A DNA stretch of 64,000 bases from Erythrobacter sp. HL-111 (GCF_900105095.1 NZ_LT629743.1:1922001-1986000); one strand, 5' to 3'. Shown: positions 24,826-34,561, numbered from the stretch's first letter. Numbers and translations are program-made. Notes: generated by a model from the sequence alone, not told the origin.

Positions 24826-25173
24826 TCACATGTCCGAAAGAGCCTCGTCGGCGGCCGCTTCGCCCTTCTCGATGGCCTTGTCGACCGCCTTGTCGAGCAT
24901 CCCCGAGGCGGCAGCGCCGGTTTCGGCGGCAGCGTTATCGACGGCTTCTTCGGCGGTGGCGGCGGCATCGGCAGCGCCTTCTTCCATCTCGGCCATGCCT
25001 TCTTCCATTTCGGCCATGGCTTCTTCGCCGGCGGCGGTGGCTTCGTCGGCCACCGATTCGGCGTCGGCATTCATGTCGGCGACGGTTTCGTCCGCGGTTT
25101 CGGCGGTTTCGCCGCAAGCGGCGAGGCCGAGAGCCGAGGTCGCGATGGCGGCGGCAAGAACGATTCTACGCAT
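24826..25173 (-). CDS. Small Ala/Glu-rich lipoprotein
   Basis: This 115-aa protein has a lipoprotein signal (MRRIVLAAAIATSALGLAAC). The lipobox LAAC predicts lipidation at Cys20. The mature part is almost all Ala, Glu, Met, Asp and Gly, with repeats such as EEAMAEMEEG and AMAEMEEGAA, and should form helices or a coiled coil. I recognise no family. AAGGAA lies 9 nt before the ATG at 25173 and decides the start. The same frame stays open for a further 2.9 kb antisense to polA, which I regard as accidental. It probably sits in the inner leaflet of the outer membrane. Confidence 0.75.
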   Translation of the reverse strand: MRRIVLAAAIATSALGLAACGETAETADETVADMNADAESVADEATAAGEEAMAEMEEGMAEMEEGAADAAATAEEAVDNAAAETGAAASGMLDKAVDKAIEKGEAAADEALSDM

Positions 25174-25410
25174 GAACAAAATTCCTTCTTCAGCGAGAGT
25201 TGCCGCGCGGCCCCATTTCCGCAGGTGCCGCGGGAAAGCCGGATCGCGGTCCTGGCTTCGCCCGCCAAATAATGGCAGGAATGTGGCAGGGCAAGGACAA
25301 TATGGCAGTTCTGCCTCGATCCGGCGCGTTTCGCCGGGCGGCGGGCCGCGCCTGTGGCCGATGCGGCAAAGCGGCTTACGCCCATCCGCGCGCGGTGCTA
25401 GCAGGCCTGC

Positions 25411-28260
25411 ATGGGCACAGAGCGCAACCATCTCTATCTCGTCGACGGCTCCTCCTACATTTTCCGGGCCTATCACCGCCTCCCTCCGCTGACCGATCCC
25501 GAGGGCACGCCGGTCGGCGCGGTCTACGGCTACACCACGATGCTGTGGAAGCTCGCCGCGGACCTCGACGCAGCCGAAGGTCCGACTCATCTCGCGGTCA
25601 TCCTCGACAAGGATTCCAAGAGCTTCCGCAACGACATCTATGACGGATACAAGGCCAACCGGCCCGAACCGCCCGAGGACCTGCGCCCGCAATTCCCGCT
25701 GATCCGCGATGCGACCCGCGCCTTCAGCCTGCCCTGCATCGAGGAAGAAGGGCTGGAGGCGGACGACCTCATCGCCTCCTACGCGCGCGACGCGCAGCGC
25801 AAGGGCTGGGACGTGACGATCGTCTCGTCGGACAAGGACCTGATGCAACTCGTCGGCGAGCTCGAAGGCCCGAGCGGTCCGGCGCGGATCGACATGCTCG
25901 ACACGATGAAGAGCCAGCGCCTCTACATTCCCGAGATCGAGGCCAAGTTCGGCGTCGGCCCCGAACTTGTCGGCGACGTGCTTGCGCTGATGGGGGACAG
26001 TGTCGACAACATTCCGGGCATCTACGGCATCGGCCCGAAGACCGCGAGCAAGCTGATCGCCGAGCACGGCTCGCTTGCTGCCGCGCTCGACCATGCGCCT
26101 GCGATGAAGCCATCCAAGCTCAAGGAGCGCCTGATCGAGGGCCGCGCCGCAGCCGAGATGAGCCGGCAGCTGGTGACGCTGCGCGAGGACTGTGTCCTCC
26201 CCCAGCCGATCGAGGAGATGAAGCTCGGCAAGATCCCTCCCGGGCCGCTCGCCGCCTTTCTCGAAAGGCACGGCTTCACCTCGCTGCTGCGGCGGCTGGG
26301 CGACGGGCATGGCAGCCCCGAACGGGCGAACAGGCTCGATCCGCCGGGCGATAAACGCGCGGGCGACGACGGCACGCCGGAAGGCAACCGTCAGCCTCCG
26401 CCCGAAATGCCGGCGGTGGACCGGGGCGCCTACGAGACGGTCCAGACGATCGAAGCGCTCGAAGGCTGGATCGCACGGGCGCGGGCGGCGCGGCTGGTCG
26501 CGATCGACACCGAGACCTCCTCGCTCGATGCGATGCGGGCCGATCTCGTCGGCGTCAGCCTGGCGGTCGGACCGAACGAGGCGTGCTACGTCCCGCTCGC
26601 CCACGGCTCCGGCGACATGTTCGCCGAGACGCCGCACCAGGTCGACCGCGAGGCGGCGCTCGCCGCGCTGCGCCCGCTGCTTGCCGACGAGGCGGTGATC
26701 AAGGTGTTCCAGAACGGCAAGTACGATCTCAACGTGCTTGCCCGCCACGGCCTTTCGGTGAGGCCCATCGAGGACACGATGATCATCAGCTTCGCGCTCG
26801 ACGCGGGGCGGTCGCAGGACGGGATCGGCGGCGGGCACGGGATGGACGAATTGTGCCGCCGCCACCTCGCCCACACGGCGCTCGCCTACAAGGACGTGTG
26901 CGGGACGGGCAAGAAGGCGATCCCCTTCGGCGAGGTGCCGCTGGACCGTGCGACCGAATATGCCGCCGAGGATGCCGACATCACCTGGCGGCTCTACACG
27001 CTCCTCAAGCCGCGCCTCGCGATCGAGGGCGGCACGCGCATCTACGAACGGGTCGATCGCCCGCTGATCCCGGTGGTGGCCCGCATGGAACGCGAGGGCA
27101 TCAAGGTGGACCGCGCCCGCCTTGCGAGACTTTCGGAGGAATTCGCCGGGGAGATCCTGCGGCTCGAGCGCGAAGTTCATGAACTGGCCGGACAGGAATT
27201 CGCCGTCGGCAGCCCCCGGCAGCTGGGCGCGATCCTGTTCGACAAGCTCGGCTACAAGGGCGGCAAGAAGGGCAAGAGCGGGCACTATTCGACCGATGTC
27301 TCGGTCCTCGAAAAGCTCGCCGTCGAAGGCGCGCCGATCGCGCGGCGGGTGCTCGACTGGCGCCAGCTTGCCAAGCTCAAGTCGACCTATACCGACGCGC
27401 TGCAGGCCGCGATCAATCCCGAAACCGGCCGGGTGCATACCAGCTACAGCCTCGTCGGGGCGCAGACGGGCCGGCTGTCCTCGACCGACCCGAACCTCCA
27501 GAACATCCCCGTGAGGACCGCGATCGGCCGCCAGATCCGCGAGGCCTTCGTGGCCGACGAGGGCAATGTCCTGCTCGCCGCGGACTATTCGCAGATCGAG
27601 CTGCGCCTCGCCGCGCACATGGCCGATGTCGACACGCTCAAGGACGCCTTCGCGAATGGCGAGGACATCCACGCCCGCACCGCGAGGGAGATGTTCGGCG
27701 AGGTGACCCGCGACACCCGGGCCCGGGCCAAGACGATCAACTTCGCGATCCTCTACGGCATTTCGCGCTGGGGCCTCGCCGCCCGGCTGGAGGTCGACCC
27801 GGACGAGGCGCAGGACATGATCGACACCTATTTCCAGCGCTTCCCCGGGATCCAGCGCTACATCGCCGAAACGCTCGAGACGGTGCGCGAGCGGGGCTAT
27901 TCGCAGACGCTGTTCGGGCGCAAGACGTGGTTCCCGCGGATTAATGCGAAGAACCAGGCCGAACGGCAGGGTTCGGAACGCGCGGCGATCAACGCGCCGA
28001 TCCAGGGGACCAGCGCGGACATCATCAAGCGCGCGATGGTGCGAATGCTGCCCGCGCTCGAGGATGCGGGGCTCGGCCACGTGCGGATGCTGCTGCAGGT
28101 CCATGACGAACTCGTGTTCGAACTGCCCGCAGCCGATGTCGCGGTGGCCTCGCCGGTGATCGAGCGGGTGATGGCGGAAGCCGCGCTGCCCGCGGTCAAG
28201 CTCGACGTGCCGTTAGGCGTGGAGATCGGGACCGGCGCTTCGTGGGACGCGGCACACTGA
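25411..28260 (+). CDS. polA: DNA polymerase I
   Basis: This repair and Okazaki-fragment polymerase has 949 aa and all three domains. The 5'-3' exonuclease opens the protein (HLYLVDGSSYIFRAYH). The 3'-5' exonuclease has D366-T-E368 in VAIDTETSS, so proofreading residues are present, unlike in some bacteria. The polymerase domain has motif A DYSQIELR (D725), motif B RARAKTINFAILYGIS and motif C QVHDELVFE (D899). The start at 25411 lacks a good ribosome-binding site but begins at the expected residue. It is followed 40 bp later by an MscS-family gene in the same direction. Confidence 0.98.
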   Translation: MGTERNHLYLVDGSSYIFRAYHRLPPLTDPEGTPVGAVYGYTTMLWKLAADLDAAEGPTHLAVILDKDSKSFRNDIYDGYKANRPEPPEDLRPQFPLIRDATRAFSLPCIEEEGLEADDLIASYARDAQRKGWDVTIVSSDKDLMQLVGELEGPSGPARIDMLDTMKSQRLYIPEIEAKFGVGPELVGDVLALMGDSVDNIPGIYGIGPKTASKLIAEHGSLAAALDHAPAMKPSKLKERLIEGRAAAEMSRQLVTLREDCVLPQPIEEMKLGKIPPGPLAAFLERHGFTSLLRRLGDGHGSPERANRLDPPGDKRAGDDGTPEGNRQPPPEMPAVDRGAYETVQTIEALEGWIARARAARLVAIDTETSSLDAMRADLVGVSLAVGPNEACYVPLAHGSGDMFAETPHQVDREAALAALRPLLADEAVIKVFQNGKYDLNVLARHGLSVRPIEDTMIISFALDAGRSQDGIGGGHGMDELCRRHLAHTALAYKDVCGTGKKAIPFGEVPLDRATEYAAEDADITWRLYTLLKPRLAIEGGTRIYERVDRPLIPVVARMEREGIKVDRARLARLSEEFAGEILRLEREVHELAGQEFAVGSPRQLGAILFDKLGYKGGKKGKSGHYSTDVSVLEKLAVEGAPIARRVLDWRQLAKLKSTYTDALQAAINPETGRVHTSYSLVGAQTGRLSSTDPNLQNIPVRTAIGRQIREAFVADEGNVLLAADYSQIELRLAAHMADVDTLKDAFANGEDIHARTAREMFGEVTRDTRARAKTINFAILYGISRWGLAARLEVDPDEAQDMIDTYFQRFPGIQRYIAETLETVRERGYSQTLFGRKTWFPRINAKNQAERQGSERAAINAPIQGTSADIIKRAMVRMLPALEDAGLGHVRMLLQVHDELVFELPAADVAVASPVIERVMAEAALPAVKLDVPLGVEIGTGASWDAAH

Positions 28261-28300
28261 GACGTGACGCGAAGGCGTCCGGGCCTTAGGGTCGCGCGTC

Positions 28301-29392
28301 ATGGAAAACTGGTTCGAGCGGATGCGCGGCCTCGTCACGAGCGATTGGGAGGCCATTGGCGCGGCAGCGCTCGCCGCGGGCATCGCGGTGGCGATCGCGC
28401 TCGTCGCGCACCGCCTCGTCTTTCGCGCGCTGCGCCGGGTTTCCCGTTCGAGCGAGAGCGAGGCGGACGACATCGTCGTGCGCGAACTGGTCAGCCCGAC
28501 CCGCTGGGCCGTGGTCGCGCTCGCCCTCGTGCTGTCGGCGCGGGCCATGCCGCTGCTCGATTCCGCCTGGCAGGCGGTCGCGGGCTTCGTGGTGCCCGCG
28601 CTGATCGGCTGGATCGCGCTTTCGATCATGCAGGCGACGGTGAAGGCGCTCGAACTGCGCGCGGACATCACCGTGGCGGACAATCTCGAGGCGCGCCGGC
28701 GGCGCACCCGGCTCGCGATCTTCAGCCGGATCGGGACCTTCGCGATCGTCTTCGTGACGATCGGCCTCATGCTGCTCTCGATCCCGGGCATCCGCGACAT
28801 CGGGGTCACCCTCATGGCCTCCGCCGGCCTTGCCGCGCTCGCGGTGGGCGCGGCGGCGCAGCCTGCCCTGAAAGCGCTGATCGGCGGGCTGCAGATGGCG
28901 CTGACCGAGCCCATCCGGATCGACGACGTCGTCATCATGGACGGCGAATGGGGGCGGATCGAGGATATCCGCACGACCTATGTCGTCGTCCGCATCTGGG
29001 ACGAGCGGCGGCTGATCGTGCCCGCGCACAAGTTCCTCGAGGAGAGTTTCCAGAACTGGACCCGGAGCGATTCGCAGCTGCTCGGAACGGTCTTCCTCCA
29101 TCTCGACCCGATGGCGCAGGTCGACCAGGTGCGGGCCAGGTACGAGGAGCTGATCACCGCCCACCCCCTGTGGGACGGGCGGGTACAGGCGGTCCAGGTG
29201 ACCGACACCGCGCCCGATTACATGGAGGTCCGCCTGCTGATGAGCGCGAAGGACGCGGGCACGGCGTTCGACCTGCGCTGCGATATCCGCGAGGCGATGA
29301 TGGCCTTCATCCGCGACGAAATGCCCGAGGCGGTCGCGCGGCGCCGGGTCGAACCGATCGACGGCGACGGGCTCGACGTGTTGCCCGACTGA
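28301..29392 (+). CDS. MscS-family mechanosensitive channel
   Basis: The 363-aa inner-membrane protein probably opens under membrane tension to release solutes. It has four or so hydrophobic segments in the first 200 residues. The last is the pore-lining helix of MscS type, rich in Gly and Ala (TLMASAGLAALAVGAAA near 170-186). The beta domain follows (LTEPIRIDDVVIMDGEWGRI and ERRLIVPAHKFLEESFQNW). The cytoplasmic C-terminal domain ends at VLPD. It lies just downstream of polA. It is the first of three MscS-family genes in this window, and the three differ in architecture. Confidence 0.88.
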   Translation: MENWFERMRGLVTSDWEAIGAAALAAGIAVAIALVAHRLVFRALRRVSRSSESEADDIVVRELVSPTRWAVVALALVLSARAMPLLDSAWQAVAGFVVPALIGWIALSIMQATVKALELRADITVADNLEARRRRTRLAIFSRIGTFAIVFVTIGLMLLSIPGIRDIGVTLMASAGLAALAVGAAAQPALKALIGGLQMALTEPIRIDDVVIMDGEWGRIEDIRTTYVVVRIWDERRLIVPAHKFLEESFQNWTRSDSQLLGTVFLHLDPMAQVDQVRARYEELITAHPLWDGRVQAVQVTDTAPDYMEVRLLMSAKDAGTAFDLRCDIREAMMAFIRDEMPEAVARRRVEPIDGDGLDVLPD

Positions 29393-29413
29393 TCGCCTGC
29401 AGCCGGGCGCGGC

Positions 29414-31720
29414 TCAGAGGTGCTTCTTCTCGCGCACCGGGGCGAGCGTTTCGGGCACGACGAAGCCGATCGGCTGGACCTCGGCGGCGCGCTTCTTCAG
29501 CTCGCCCTGCATCTTGCGGTATTCGTCTTCCATCTTGGCCGTGACGGTCGCGCGCGAATCCTCGAGGGCGGCCTTGAAGTCCTCGGCCGCGACCTCGTTC
29601 ACCCCGCTCCCGACCCGGCGCAGCGCGCCGAGCCCGGCGCGGCGCACGACATCCTCGAGATCGGCGCCGGTGAAGCGCTCGGTCGCGGCCGCGACCGCGG
29701 CGAGATCGACATCGTCGGCGAGCGGCATTTTGGCCGTGTGGATCCGCAGGATGTGCTCGCGGCCGGCCTTGTCCGGCGTGCTGACGAAGACGAGTTCGTC
29801 GAACCGGCCGGGTCGCAGCAGCGCGGGATCGACCAGCGTGGGCCGGTTCGTCGCGCCGATGACCACGACCGACTGCAATTCCTCGAGCCCGTCCATCTCG
29901 GCAAGGATCGTGTTGACGACGCGCCCCGTCACCTGCGGCTCGCCCTGGGCGGAGCCGCGCGCGGGAACGAGGCTGTCGATCTCGTCGATGAACACGATGC
30001 ACGGCGCGACGGCGCGCGCGCGGGCGAACATTCTGGCGATCTGCTGCTCGCTCTCGCCGTACCATTTCGACAGGAGATCGGAGCTCTTCATCGAGATGAA
30101 GTTCGCCTCCGCTTCCTTCGCCACGGCCTTGGCCAACAGGGTCTTGCCGGTGCCGGGGGGGCCGTAAAGCAGGAAGCCCTTGGCCGGCCGGATGCCGAGC
30201 CGGCGGAACGCCTCGGGGTTCCTGAGCGGCAGCTCGATCCCCTCCTTGAGCCGCTCGATCGCCTCGTTAGCGCCGCCGATGTCCTCCCACGCGACGTTGG
30301 GAACCTGCACCATCACCTCGCGCATGGCCGAAGGCTGGATGCGCTTGAGCGCCGAGAGGAAATCCTCGCGCGTGACGCACAGGTCCTCGAGCACGTCGGG
30401 CGGGATCGTGCGCTCGTCCAGATCGAGCCGCGGCATGATCCGGCGCACCGCGTCGATCGCCGCCTCGCGGGCGAGCGCCGCGATGTCGGCACCGACGAAG
30501 CCGTGGGTGACGCGGGCGAGTTCCCGGAGATCCACCGCGTCCTCGAGCGGCATCCCGCGGGTGTGGATCGCGAGGATCTCGCGCCGACCGCGCTCGTCCG
30601 GCACGCCGATCACGATCTCGCGGTCGAAGCGGCCGGGGCGGCGCAGCGCCTCGTCGATCGCGTCGGGCCGGTTGGTGGCGGCGATGACGACGAGGTTGGA
30701 CCGCGCCTCGAGCCCGTCCATCAGGGTGAGGAGCTGGGCGACGAGGCGCTTTTCAGCCTCCCCCGGGACCTGCGTGCGCTTGGGCGCGATCGAATCGATC
30801 TCGTCGATGAAGACGATCGCGGGCGCGGCGCGGCCCGCCTCCTCGAACACCTCGCGCAGACGCTTTTCGGATTCGCCATAGCCCGAGCCCATGATCTCCG
30901 GCCCGTTGATGGTGAAGAATTCCGCGTCGCTCTCGTTCGCCACGGCCTGCGCCAGCCGCGTCTTGCCGGTGCCGGGCGGGCCGTGGAGCAGGACGCCCTT
31001 GGGCGGATCGACGCCGAGGCGGGTGAAGAGTTCGGGATAGCGCAGCGGCAGTTCGACCATTTCGCGCAGCTGCTGGATCGTGTCGTCCATCCCGCCGACG
31101 TCGTCGTAATTGACGACCGCGCGCGCATCGCGCGGTTCCTCGAACTCGGTGCGAAGCTCGACCTCGGTGTTCTCGTCGATGTGGACGATGCCCTTGGGGC
31201 TGGTCGAGGCGACCGACAGGCGGATCTGGGTCAGCGCATAGGCTGGCGCGCGCAGCAGCTGGCGCACCTCCGAGGGTATGTTCTGCACCGGCTGCTGGCC
31301 GGTGGTGGCGACGAGATCCCCCGCGACCAGCGGCTTCCTGAAGAAATTGCGCTTCAGCGCCTGGGTCGGCCCCTGCAGCCGCATCTCGCGCTGGGCGGGT
31401 GCGAAGACGACGCGGGTCGCGGGGCGCGAACGGGCGGCGGAAATCTCGACATGCTCGCCCGAAGCCGCTTCCGCATTGCCGCGCTGGAGCCCGTCCAGTC
31501 GCACCACGTCGAGTGTCTCGTCCTCGGGATAGGCCGCCATCGCGATCGCGGCGGTCGAGCGCTTGCCCGCGATCTCGACCACGTCGCCCTCGGTGATGCC
31601 GAGCGCCTGGAACGCCGAGCGCGGCATTCGCGCGATCCCCTGCCCCGATTCCTCCTGTCGGGCCGGGGCGACCTGGAGTCGCGCGGTGCGGGTGTCGTTG
31701 GCGGTGTCGGCATCGGCCAT
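29414..31720 (-). CDS. CDC48/VCP-like AAA+ ATPase
   Basis: The 768-aa tandem AAA+ unfoldase is similar to archaeal VAT and eukaryotic p97. The N-terminal substrate and cofactor domain covers about residues 8-190 ([18 protein letters not shown]). The D1 ring has Walker A GPPGTGKT near 247 and Walker B IVFIDEID near 300. The D2 ring has Walker A GPPGTGKT near 519, [10 protein letters not shown], and a second-region pore loop ([10 protein letters not shown]). Both rings keep catalytic residues. Such proteins are uncommon in bacteria but recur in this lineage; the bacterial substrate is not established. The start at 31720 has AGAGGA upstream. An open frame continues 90 codons further, through terminator-like hairpins, and is not coding. 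Confidence 0.93.
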   Translation of the reverse strand: MADADTANDTRTARLQVAPARQEESGQGIARMPRSAFQALGITEGDVVEIAGKRSTAAIAMAAYPEDETLDVVRLDGLQRGNAEAASGEHVEISAARSRPATRVVFAPAQREMRLQGPTQALKRNFFRKPLVAGDLVATTGQQPVQNIPSEVRQLLRAPAYALTQIRLSVASTSPKGIVHIDENTEVELRTEFEEPRDARAVVNYDDVGGMDDTIQQLREMVELPLRYPELFTRLGVDPPKGVLLHGPPGTGKTRLAQAVANESDAEFFTINGPEIMGSGYGESEKRLREVFEEAGRAAPAIVFIDEIDSIAPKRTQVPGEAEKRLVAQLLTLMDGLEARSNLVVIAATNRPDAIDEALRRPGRFDREIVIGVPDERGRREILAIHTRGMPLEDAVDLRELARVTHGFVGADIAALAREAAIDAVRRIMPRLDLDERTIPPDVLEDLCVTREDFLSALKRIQPSAMREVMVQVPNVAWEDIGGANEAIERLKEGIELPLRNPEAFRRLGIRPAKGFLLYGPPGTGKTLLAKAVAKEAEANFISMKSSDLLSKWYGESEQQIARMFARARAVAPCIVFIDEIDSLVPARGSAQGEPQVTGRVVNTILAEMDGLEELQSVVVIGATNRPTLVDPALLRPGRFDELVFVSTPDKAGREHILRIHTAKMPLADDVDLAAVAAATERFTGADLEDVVRRAGLGALRRVGSGVNEVAAEDFKAALEDSRATVTAKMEDEYRKMQGELKKRAAEVQPIGFVVPETLAPVREKKHL

Positions 31721-31758
31721 GGGCAATCCTCTGGCTGCGGCGGGCTCGGCTTGCGCGC

Positions 31759-31787
31759 TAGCTAGGGAAGGGTCGGGCCTATTGCAA
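31759..31787 (-). promoter_or_regulatory. Predicted promoter of the CDC48-like gene
   Basis: TTGCAA (31787-31782) and TAGCTA (31764-31759) are spaced 17 nt apart on the minus strand, about 40 bp before the start codon. It lies downstream of two terminators, so this gene is insulated from leftward transcription coming from further right. Confidence 0.55.
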
Positions 31788-31875
31788 ATGCAGGATGGCG
31801 CGGGCACGACGCGCCGCCTCGCCCGTCCGACCGCCCCCGGCGAAAACCGCCGACGCCCCCGTTTCCGCCGGGCAG

Positions 31876-31939
31876 AAAAAAGCCCGGCGCGACCCCGATT
31901 TCTGCCGGGCAGAAAAAAGCCCGGCACTGGGCCGGGCTT
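31876..31939 (-). terminator. Two tandem rho-independent terminators, leftward
   Basis: On the minus strand, AAGCCCGGC and GCCGGGCTT pair around a 5-nt loop and run into T residues (31939-31913). A second stem GCCCGGC/GCCGGGC with a 15-nt loop and six T residues follows directly (31910-31876). The two units share the sequence around GCCGGGCAGAAAAAAGCC. No annotated gene ends just upstream, so they must close some other leftward transcript. Confidence 0.7.
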
Positions 31940-32140
31940 GAAAAGTTTGGGAGAGGATGCCTGAAAGGCAGGGTCGGTATGCATCGGCAACCGTTTTTGT
32001 GCAAGTGCGAATGGCGCATGGTCTCGTGAAGTTTATGCATCAAAAGCTCGGGAAACTCGCTGCTTGTGCCAAAGTTTGCACAGTTTGTGCCTAAAAACCG
32101 GGCAACTGCCTTTTTTCAAGGCAGCCAAGCCCATCTTCCG
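31913..32140 (-). ncRNA. Candidate small RNA or small-ORF transcript
   Basis: The region to the right of the tandem terminators is less GC-rich than its surroundings and carries no recognisable gene. Read leftward, the last 60 nt before the first terminator have a short hairpin (TGCC-5 nt-GGCA), then a single-stranded TCCTCTCCCAAACTTTTC, then the terminator. This is the layout of an alphaproteobacterial sRNA with an anti-Shine-Dalgarno seed (TCCTCTCCC, 31957-31949). A 33-codon frame (ATG at 32134, stop at 32033-32035; begins MGLAALKKGSCPVFRHK, with GGAAG just upstream) is an alternative. I find no clear promoter, so the 5' end is only a guess. Confidence 0.35.
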
Positions 32141-32193
32141 ATTTTGCAATGCAGCACGAATCGCGCTTTCGAAACCCCGTCTGAAGGCCAGAC

Positions 32194-32222
32194 GTGACAG
32201 CGGCGGGACAAGGCTCTAATCA
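32194..32222 (+). promoter_or_regulatory. Possible promoter of the scoA operon
   Basis: GTGACA (32194-32199), 17 nt, then TAATCA (32217-32222), about 85 bp before scoA. The -10 match is weak. Confidence 0.35.
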
Positions 32223-32305
32223 GCGCGCCACCGACGTCGCGCCGCCGATCGCGGGGTCGGAGCCCGGATTCGAGCCCCCCAGCAGGGCCGCAAGCGAGGA
32301 CCGCC

Positions 32306-33028
32306 ATGAGCAAGCTCTATCCCGATGCCGCCAGCGCCCTTGAGGGCATCCTGCGCAACGACATGCTGATCGCCGCCGGGGGCTTCGGCCTGTGCGGCAT
32401 CCCCGAACGCCTGCTCGACGCGATCCGCGACAGCGGGGTGACCGGCCTCACCTTCGCCAGCAACAATGCCGGGATCGACAACGAAGGCATCGGCAAACTG
32501 CTCCGCACCCGCCAGGTGAAGAAGATGATCAGTTCCTATGTCGGCGAGAACAAGGAGTTCGAGCGGCAATTCCTCGCGGGCGAGCTGGAGGTCGAATTCT
32601 GCCCGCAGGGCACGCTCGCCGAACGGATGCGCGCAGGCGGCGCGGGCATTCCGGGCTTCTACACCAGGACAGGCGTCGGCACCCAGGTCGCCGAGGGCAA
32701 GGAGCACAAGGAATTCCCCGATCCGGACGGCGTCATGTCGACCTACATCCTCGAGCGCGGGATCTTCGCCGACCTTTCGATCGTCAAGGCGTGGAAGGCC
32801 GACGAGACGGGCAACCTCGTCTTCCGCAAGACCGCGCGCAATTTCAACCAGCCGGCCGCGACCTGCGGCAGGGTCTGCGTCGCCGAGGTCGAGGAGATCG
32901 TGCCCGCCGGCGCGCTCGATCCCGACCAGATCCACCTGCCGGGCGTGTTCGTGAACCGGCTCGTGCTCGGTGCGCCCTACGACAAGAAGATCGAGTTCCG
33001 CACCGTGCGCGAGCGGGAAACCGCCTGA
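32306..33028 (+). CDS. scoA: 3-oxoacid CoA-transferase subunit A
   Basis: This is the alpha subunit of succinyl-CoA:3-ketoacid CoA-transferase, which activates acetoacetate using succinyl-CoA. The 240-aa product has the family glycine-rich start (MLIAAGGFGLCGIPERLLDA), the SNNAGIDNEGIG block and GGAGIPGFYTRTGVGT near residues 112-127. GAGGA precedes the ATG. The beta subunit gene does not follow directly. A lipoprotein gene starts 11 nt later and separates the two subunits, although all are closely coupled in one unit. Confidence 0.95.
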   Translation: MSKLYPDAASALEGILRNDMLIAAGGFGLCGIPERLLDAIRDSGVTGLTFASNNAGIDNEGIGKLLRTRQVKKMISSYVGENKEFERQFLAGELEVEFCPQGTLAERMRAGGAGIPGFYTRTGVGTQVAEGKEHKEFPDPDGVMSTYILERGIFADLSIVKAWKADETGNLVFRKTARNFNQPAATCGRVCVAEVEEIVPAGALDPDQIHLPGVFVNRLVLGAPYDKKIEFRTVRERETA

Positions 33029-33038
33029 CGGCCGGCCG

Positions 33039-33899
33039 GTGCGTCGCAGCCGCATCCTTCCGGCAGCGGGGGCGCTTGCCCTTGGAGGCGCCCTTTCGGG
33101 CTGCGTCGCGGCGGCGATCCCGGTGATCGCGGGCGGCGCGGTCCTGCGCACCGGCACCGATGGCGAGGACGCGCGGGTCATGGTCGAGGACGTGATCGAG
33201 ACGCCCCCGGCGCTCGCGCCCGTCCCGCTCGCTGAGATCGCCCGCGACAGCGACACGATGTTCGCCGGCCCCGCCCCCGCGCCCGAAGGAGCATCCGCGC
33301 CAGCCCCAGATGCCCTCGCCGCGCCGGGCTATGCCGAATTCCTCGCCTTCGCCGCGAACGCCGCCACGGGCACCGCCGCCAGCACGGGCGCCGCGCGGCC
33401 ATCGGCCCTGCTCGCCGATCCGGCCTCGCTCGAAAGCGAGCGCAAGCCCTGCCCGCCGGGGCCGCCGGTCGTGCTGCTCGACCTCGACCCCGCCGGCGGC
33501 GTGCTGGCGCGCGAGCCGGTCGCACGCCCTCGCCCCGCGCTTGCCCGCGGGCTCGCGCAGCTGCGCCGGGCCGGAGTCGCGATCGCGTGGATTTCGGGTC
33601 AGTCCGCCGCCCATGCAGGCGCGGTGCGCGAGGCGCTCGCCGCCTCCGGGCTCGATCCCGAGGGGGCCGACACCCTCCTGCTCATGCGCCATCCCGGCGA
33701 GCGCAAGCAGACCCGCCGCGAAGATCTCGCCAAAAGCGCCTGCCTCGTCGCGATCGCCGGGGACGAGCGCGAGGATTTCGACGAACTCTACGCCTATCTC
33801 GTCAACCCCGAGGCCGCGCTCGGCCTCGAGCTTCTCATCGGCGACGGATGGTTTCTCGTCCCGCCGCTCCTTCCCTCCGACCAAAGGCCGACACCATGA
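33039..33899 (+). CDS. HAD-type acid phosphatase-like lipoprotein
   Basis: The 286-aa product lies between scoA and scoB. I start at a GTG at 33039, 11 nt after scoA, because it opens a lipoprotein signal ([18 protein letters not shown], lipid Cys at residue 22). An ATG at 32970 would overlap scoA and spoil the signal. A Pro/Ala-rich linker precedes a HAD fold: motif I LLDLDP (D148, D150), a Ser in WISGQ (S186), a Lys-rich RKQTRRED region and GDEREDF (near 241-247). This resembles class C acid phosphatases and lipoprotein e(P4). Its stop overlaps the scoB start (ATGA). Why a phosphatase-like envelope protein is coupled to ketone-body metabolism is unknown. Confidence 0.7.
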   Translation: MRRSRILPAAGALALGGALSGCVAAAIPVIAGGAVLRTGTDGEDARVMVEDVIETPPALAPVPLAEIARDSDTMFAGPAPAPEGASAPAPDALAAPGYAEFLAFAANAATGTAASTGAARPSALLADPASLESERKPCPPGPPVVLLDLDPAGGVLAREPVARPRPALARGLAQLRRAGVAIAWISGQSAAHAGAVREALAASGLDPEGADTLLLMRHPGERKQTRREDLAKSACLVAIAGDEREDFDELYAYLVNPEAALGLELLIGDGWFLVPPLLPSDQRPTP

Positions 33900-34561
33900 C
33901 CGACGAACCCAAGGGCTGGACCCGCGACCAGATGGCGGCACGCGCCGCGAGGGAGCTGGAGGACGGCTATTACGTCAATCTCGGGATCGGCATCCCGACC
34001 CTGGTGGCGAATCACATTCCCGAAGGCATGATGGTCACGCTGCAGAGCGAGAACGGGATGCTCGGCATCGGTCCCTTCCCCTATGAGGACGAGGTCGACC
34101 CGGACCTCATCAATGCGGGCAAGCAGACCATCAGCGAACTGCCGCACAGCGCCTATTTCGACAGCGCGACGAGCTTTTCGATGATCCGCGGCGGGCACAT
34201 CGACCTCACCGTGCTGGGCGCGATGGAGGTGGCCGAGAACGGCGACATCGCGAACTGGATGATCCCGGGCAAGATGATCAAGGGCATGGGCGGGGCGATG
34301 GACCTCGTCGCGGGAGTGAAGAAGATCATCGTGGTGATGGACCACAACGCCAAGGACGGCAGTCCCAAGTTCATCCCCGAATGCACCCTCCCTCTGACGG
34401 GGGCGGGCGTGGTCGACATGATCATCACCAACCTCGGCGTGTTCCAGCGGCCGGATCATTCGGGCCCTTTCCGCCTCGTCGAACTTGCGCCCCGCGTCAC
34501 CGTGGAAGAGATCGCGGAAAAGACCACGGCGCATTACGAAGTGGCGCTGGAAAACGCCTGA
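33896..34561 (+). CDS. scoB: 3-oxoacid CoA-transferase subunit B
   Basis: This is the beta subunit of the CoA transferase and carries the catalytic Glu, seen in [11 protein letters not shown] near residues 50-60. The 221-aa length is normal. Family blocks [20 protein letters not shown] and [12 protein letters not shown] are present. The ATG overlaps the stop of the HAD-like lipoprotein gene by four bases, which suggests translational coupling. scoA lies one gene upstream. Together they should interconvert acetoacetate and acetoacetyl-CoA. Confidence 0.95.
   Translation: MTDEPKGWTRDQMAARAARELEDGYYVNLGIGIPTLVANHIPEGMMVTLQSENGMLGIGPFPYEDEVDPDLINAGKQTISELPHSAYFDSATSFSMIRGGHIDLTVLGAMEVAENGDIANWMIPGKMIKGMGGAMDLVAGVKKIIVVMDHNAKDGSPKFIPECTLPLTGAGVVDMIITNLGVFQRPDHSGPFRLVELAPRVTVEEIAEKTTAHYEVALENA

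Noticed and set aside
24826-28104. A 1,092-codon open frame on the minus strand across polA, in frame with the small lipoprotein
   Set aside because: It is antisense to a certain gene, and its sequence is Arg/Leu/Asp-rich as expected for the reverse of GC-rich codons. The lipoprotein's own start has a signal peptide and ribosome-binding site at 25173.
31762-32043. A 93-codon leftward open frame from 32043
   Set aside because: It reads through two intrinsic terminators and a promoter, is Pro/Gly/Arg-rich and lacks a ribosome-binding site.
32240-32305. tRNA-like GATTCGAG sequence before scoA
   Set aside because: No acceptor, D-arm or anticodon stem can be formed around it.
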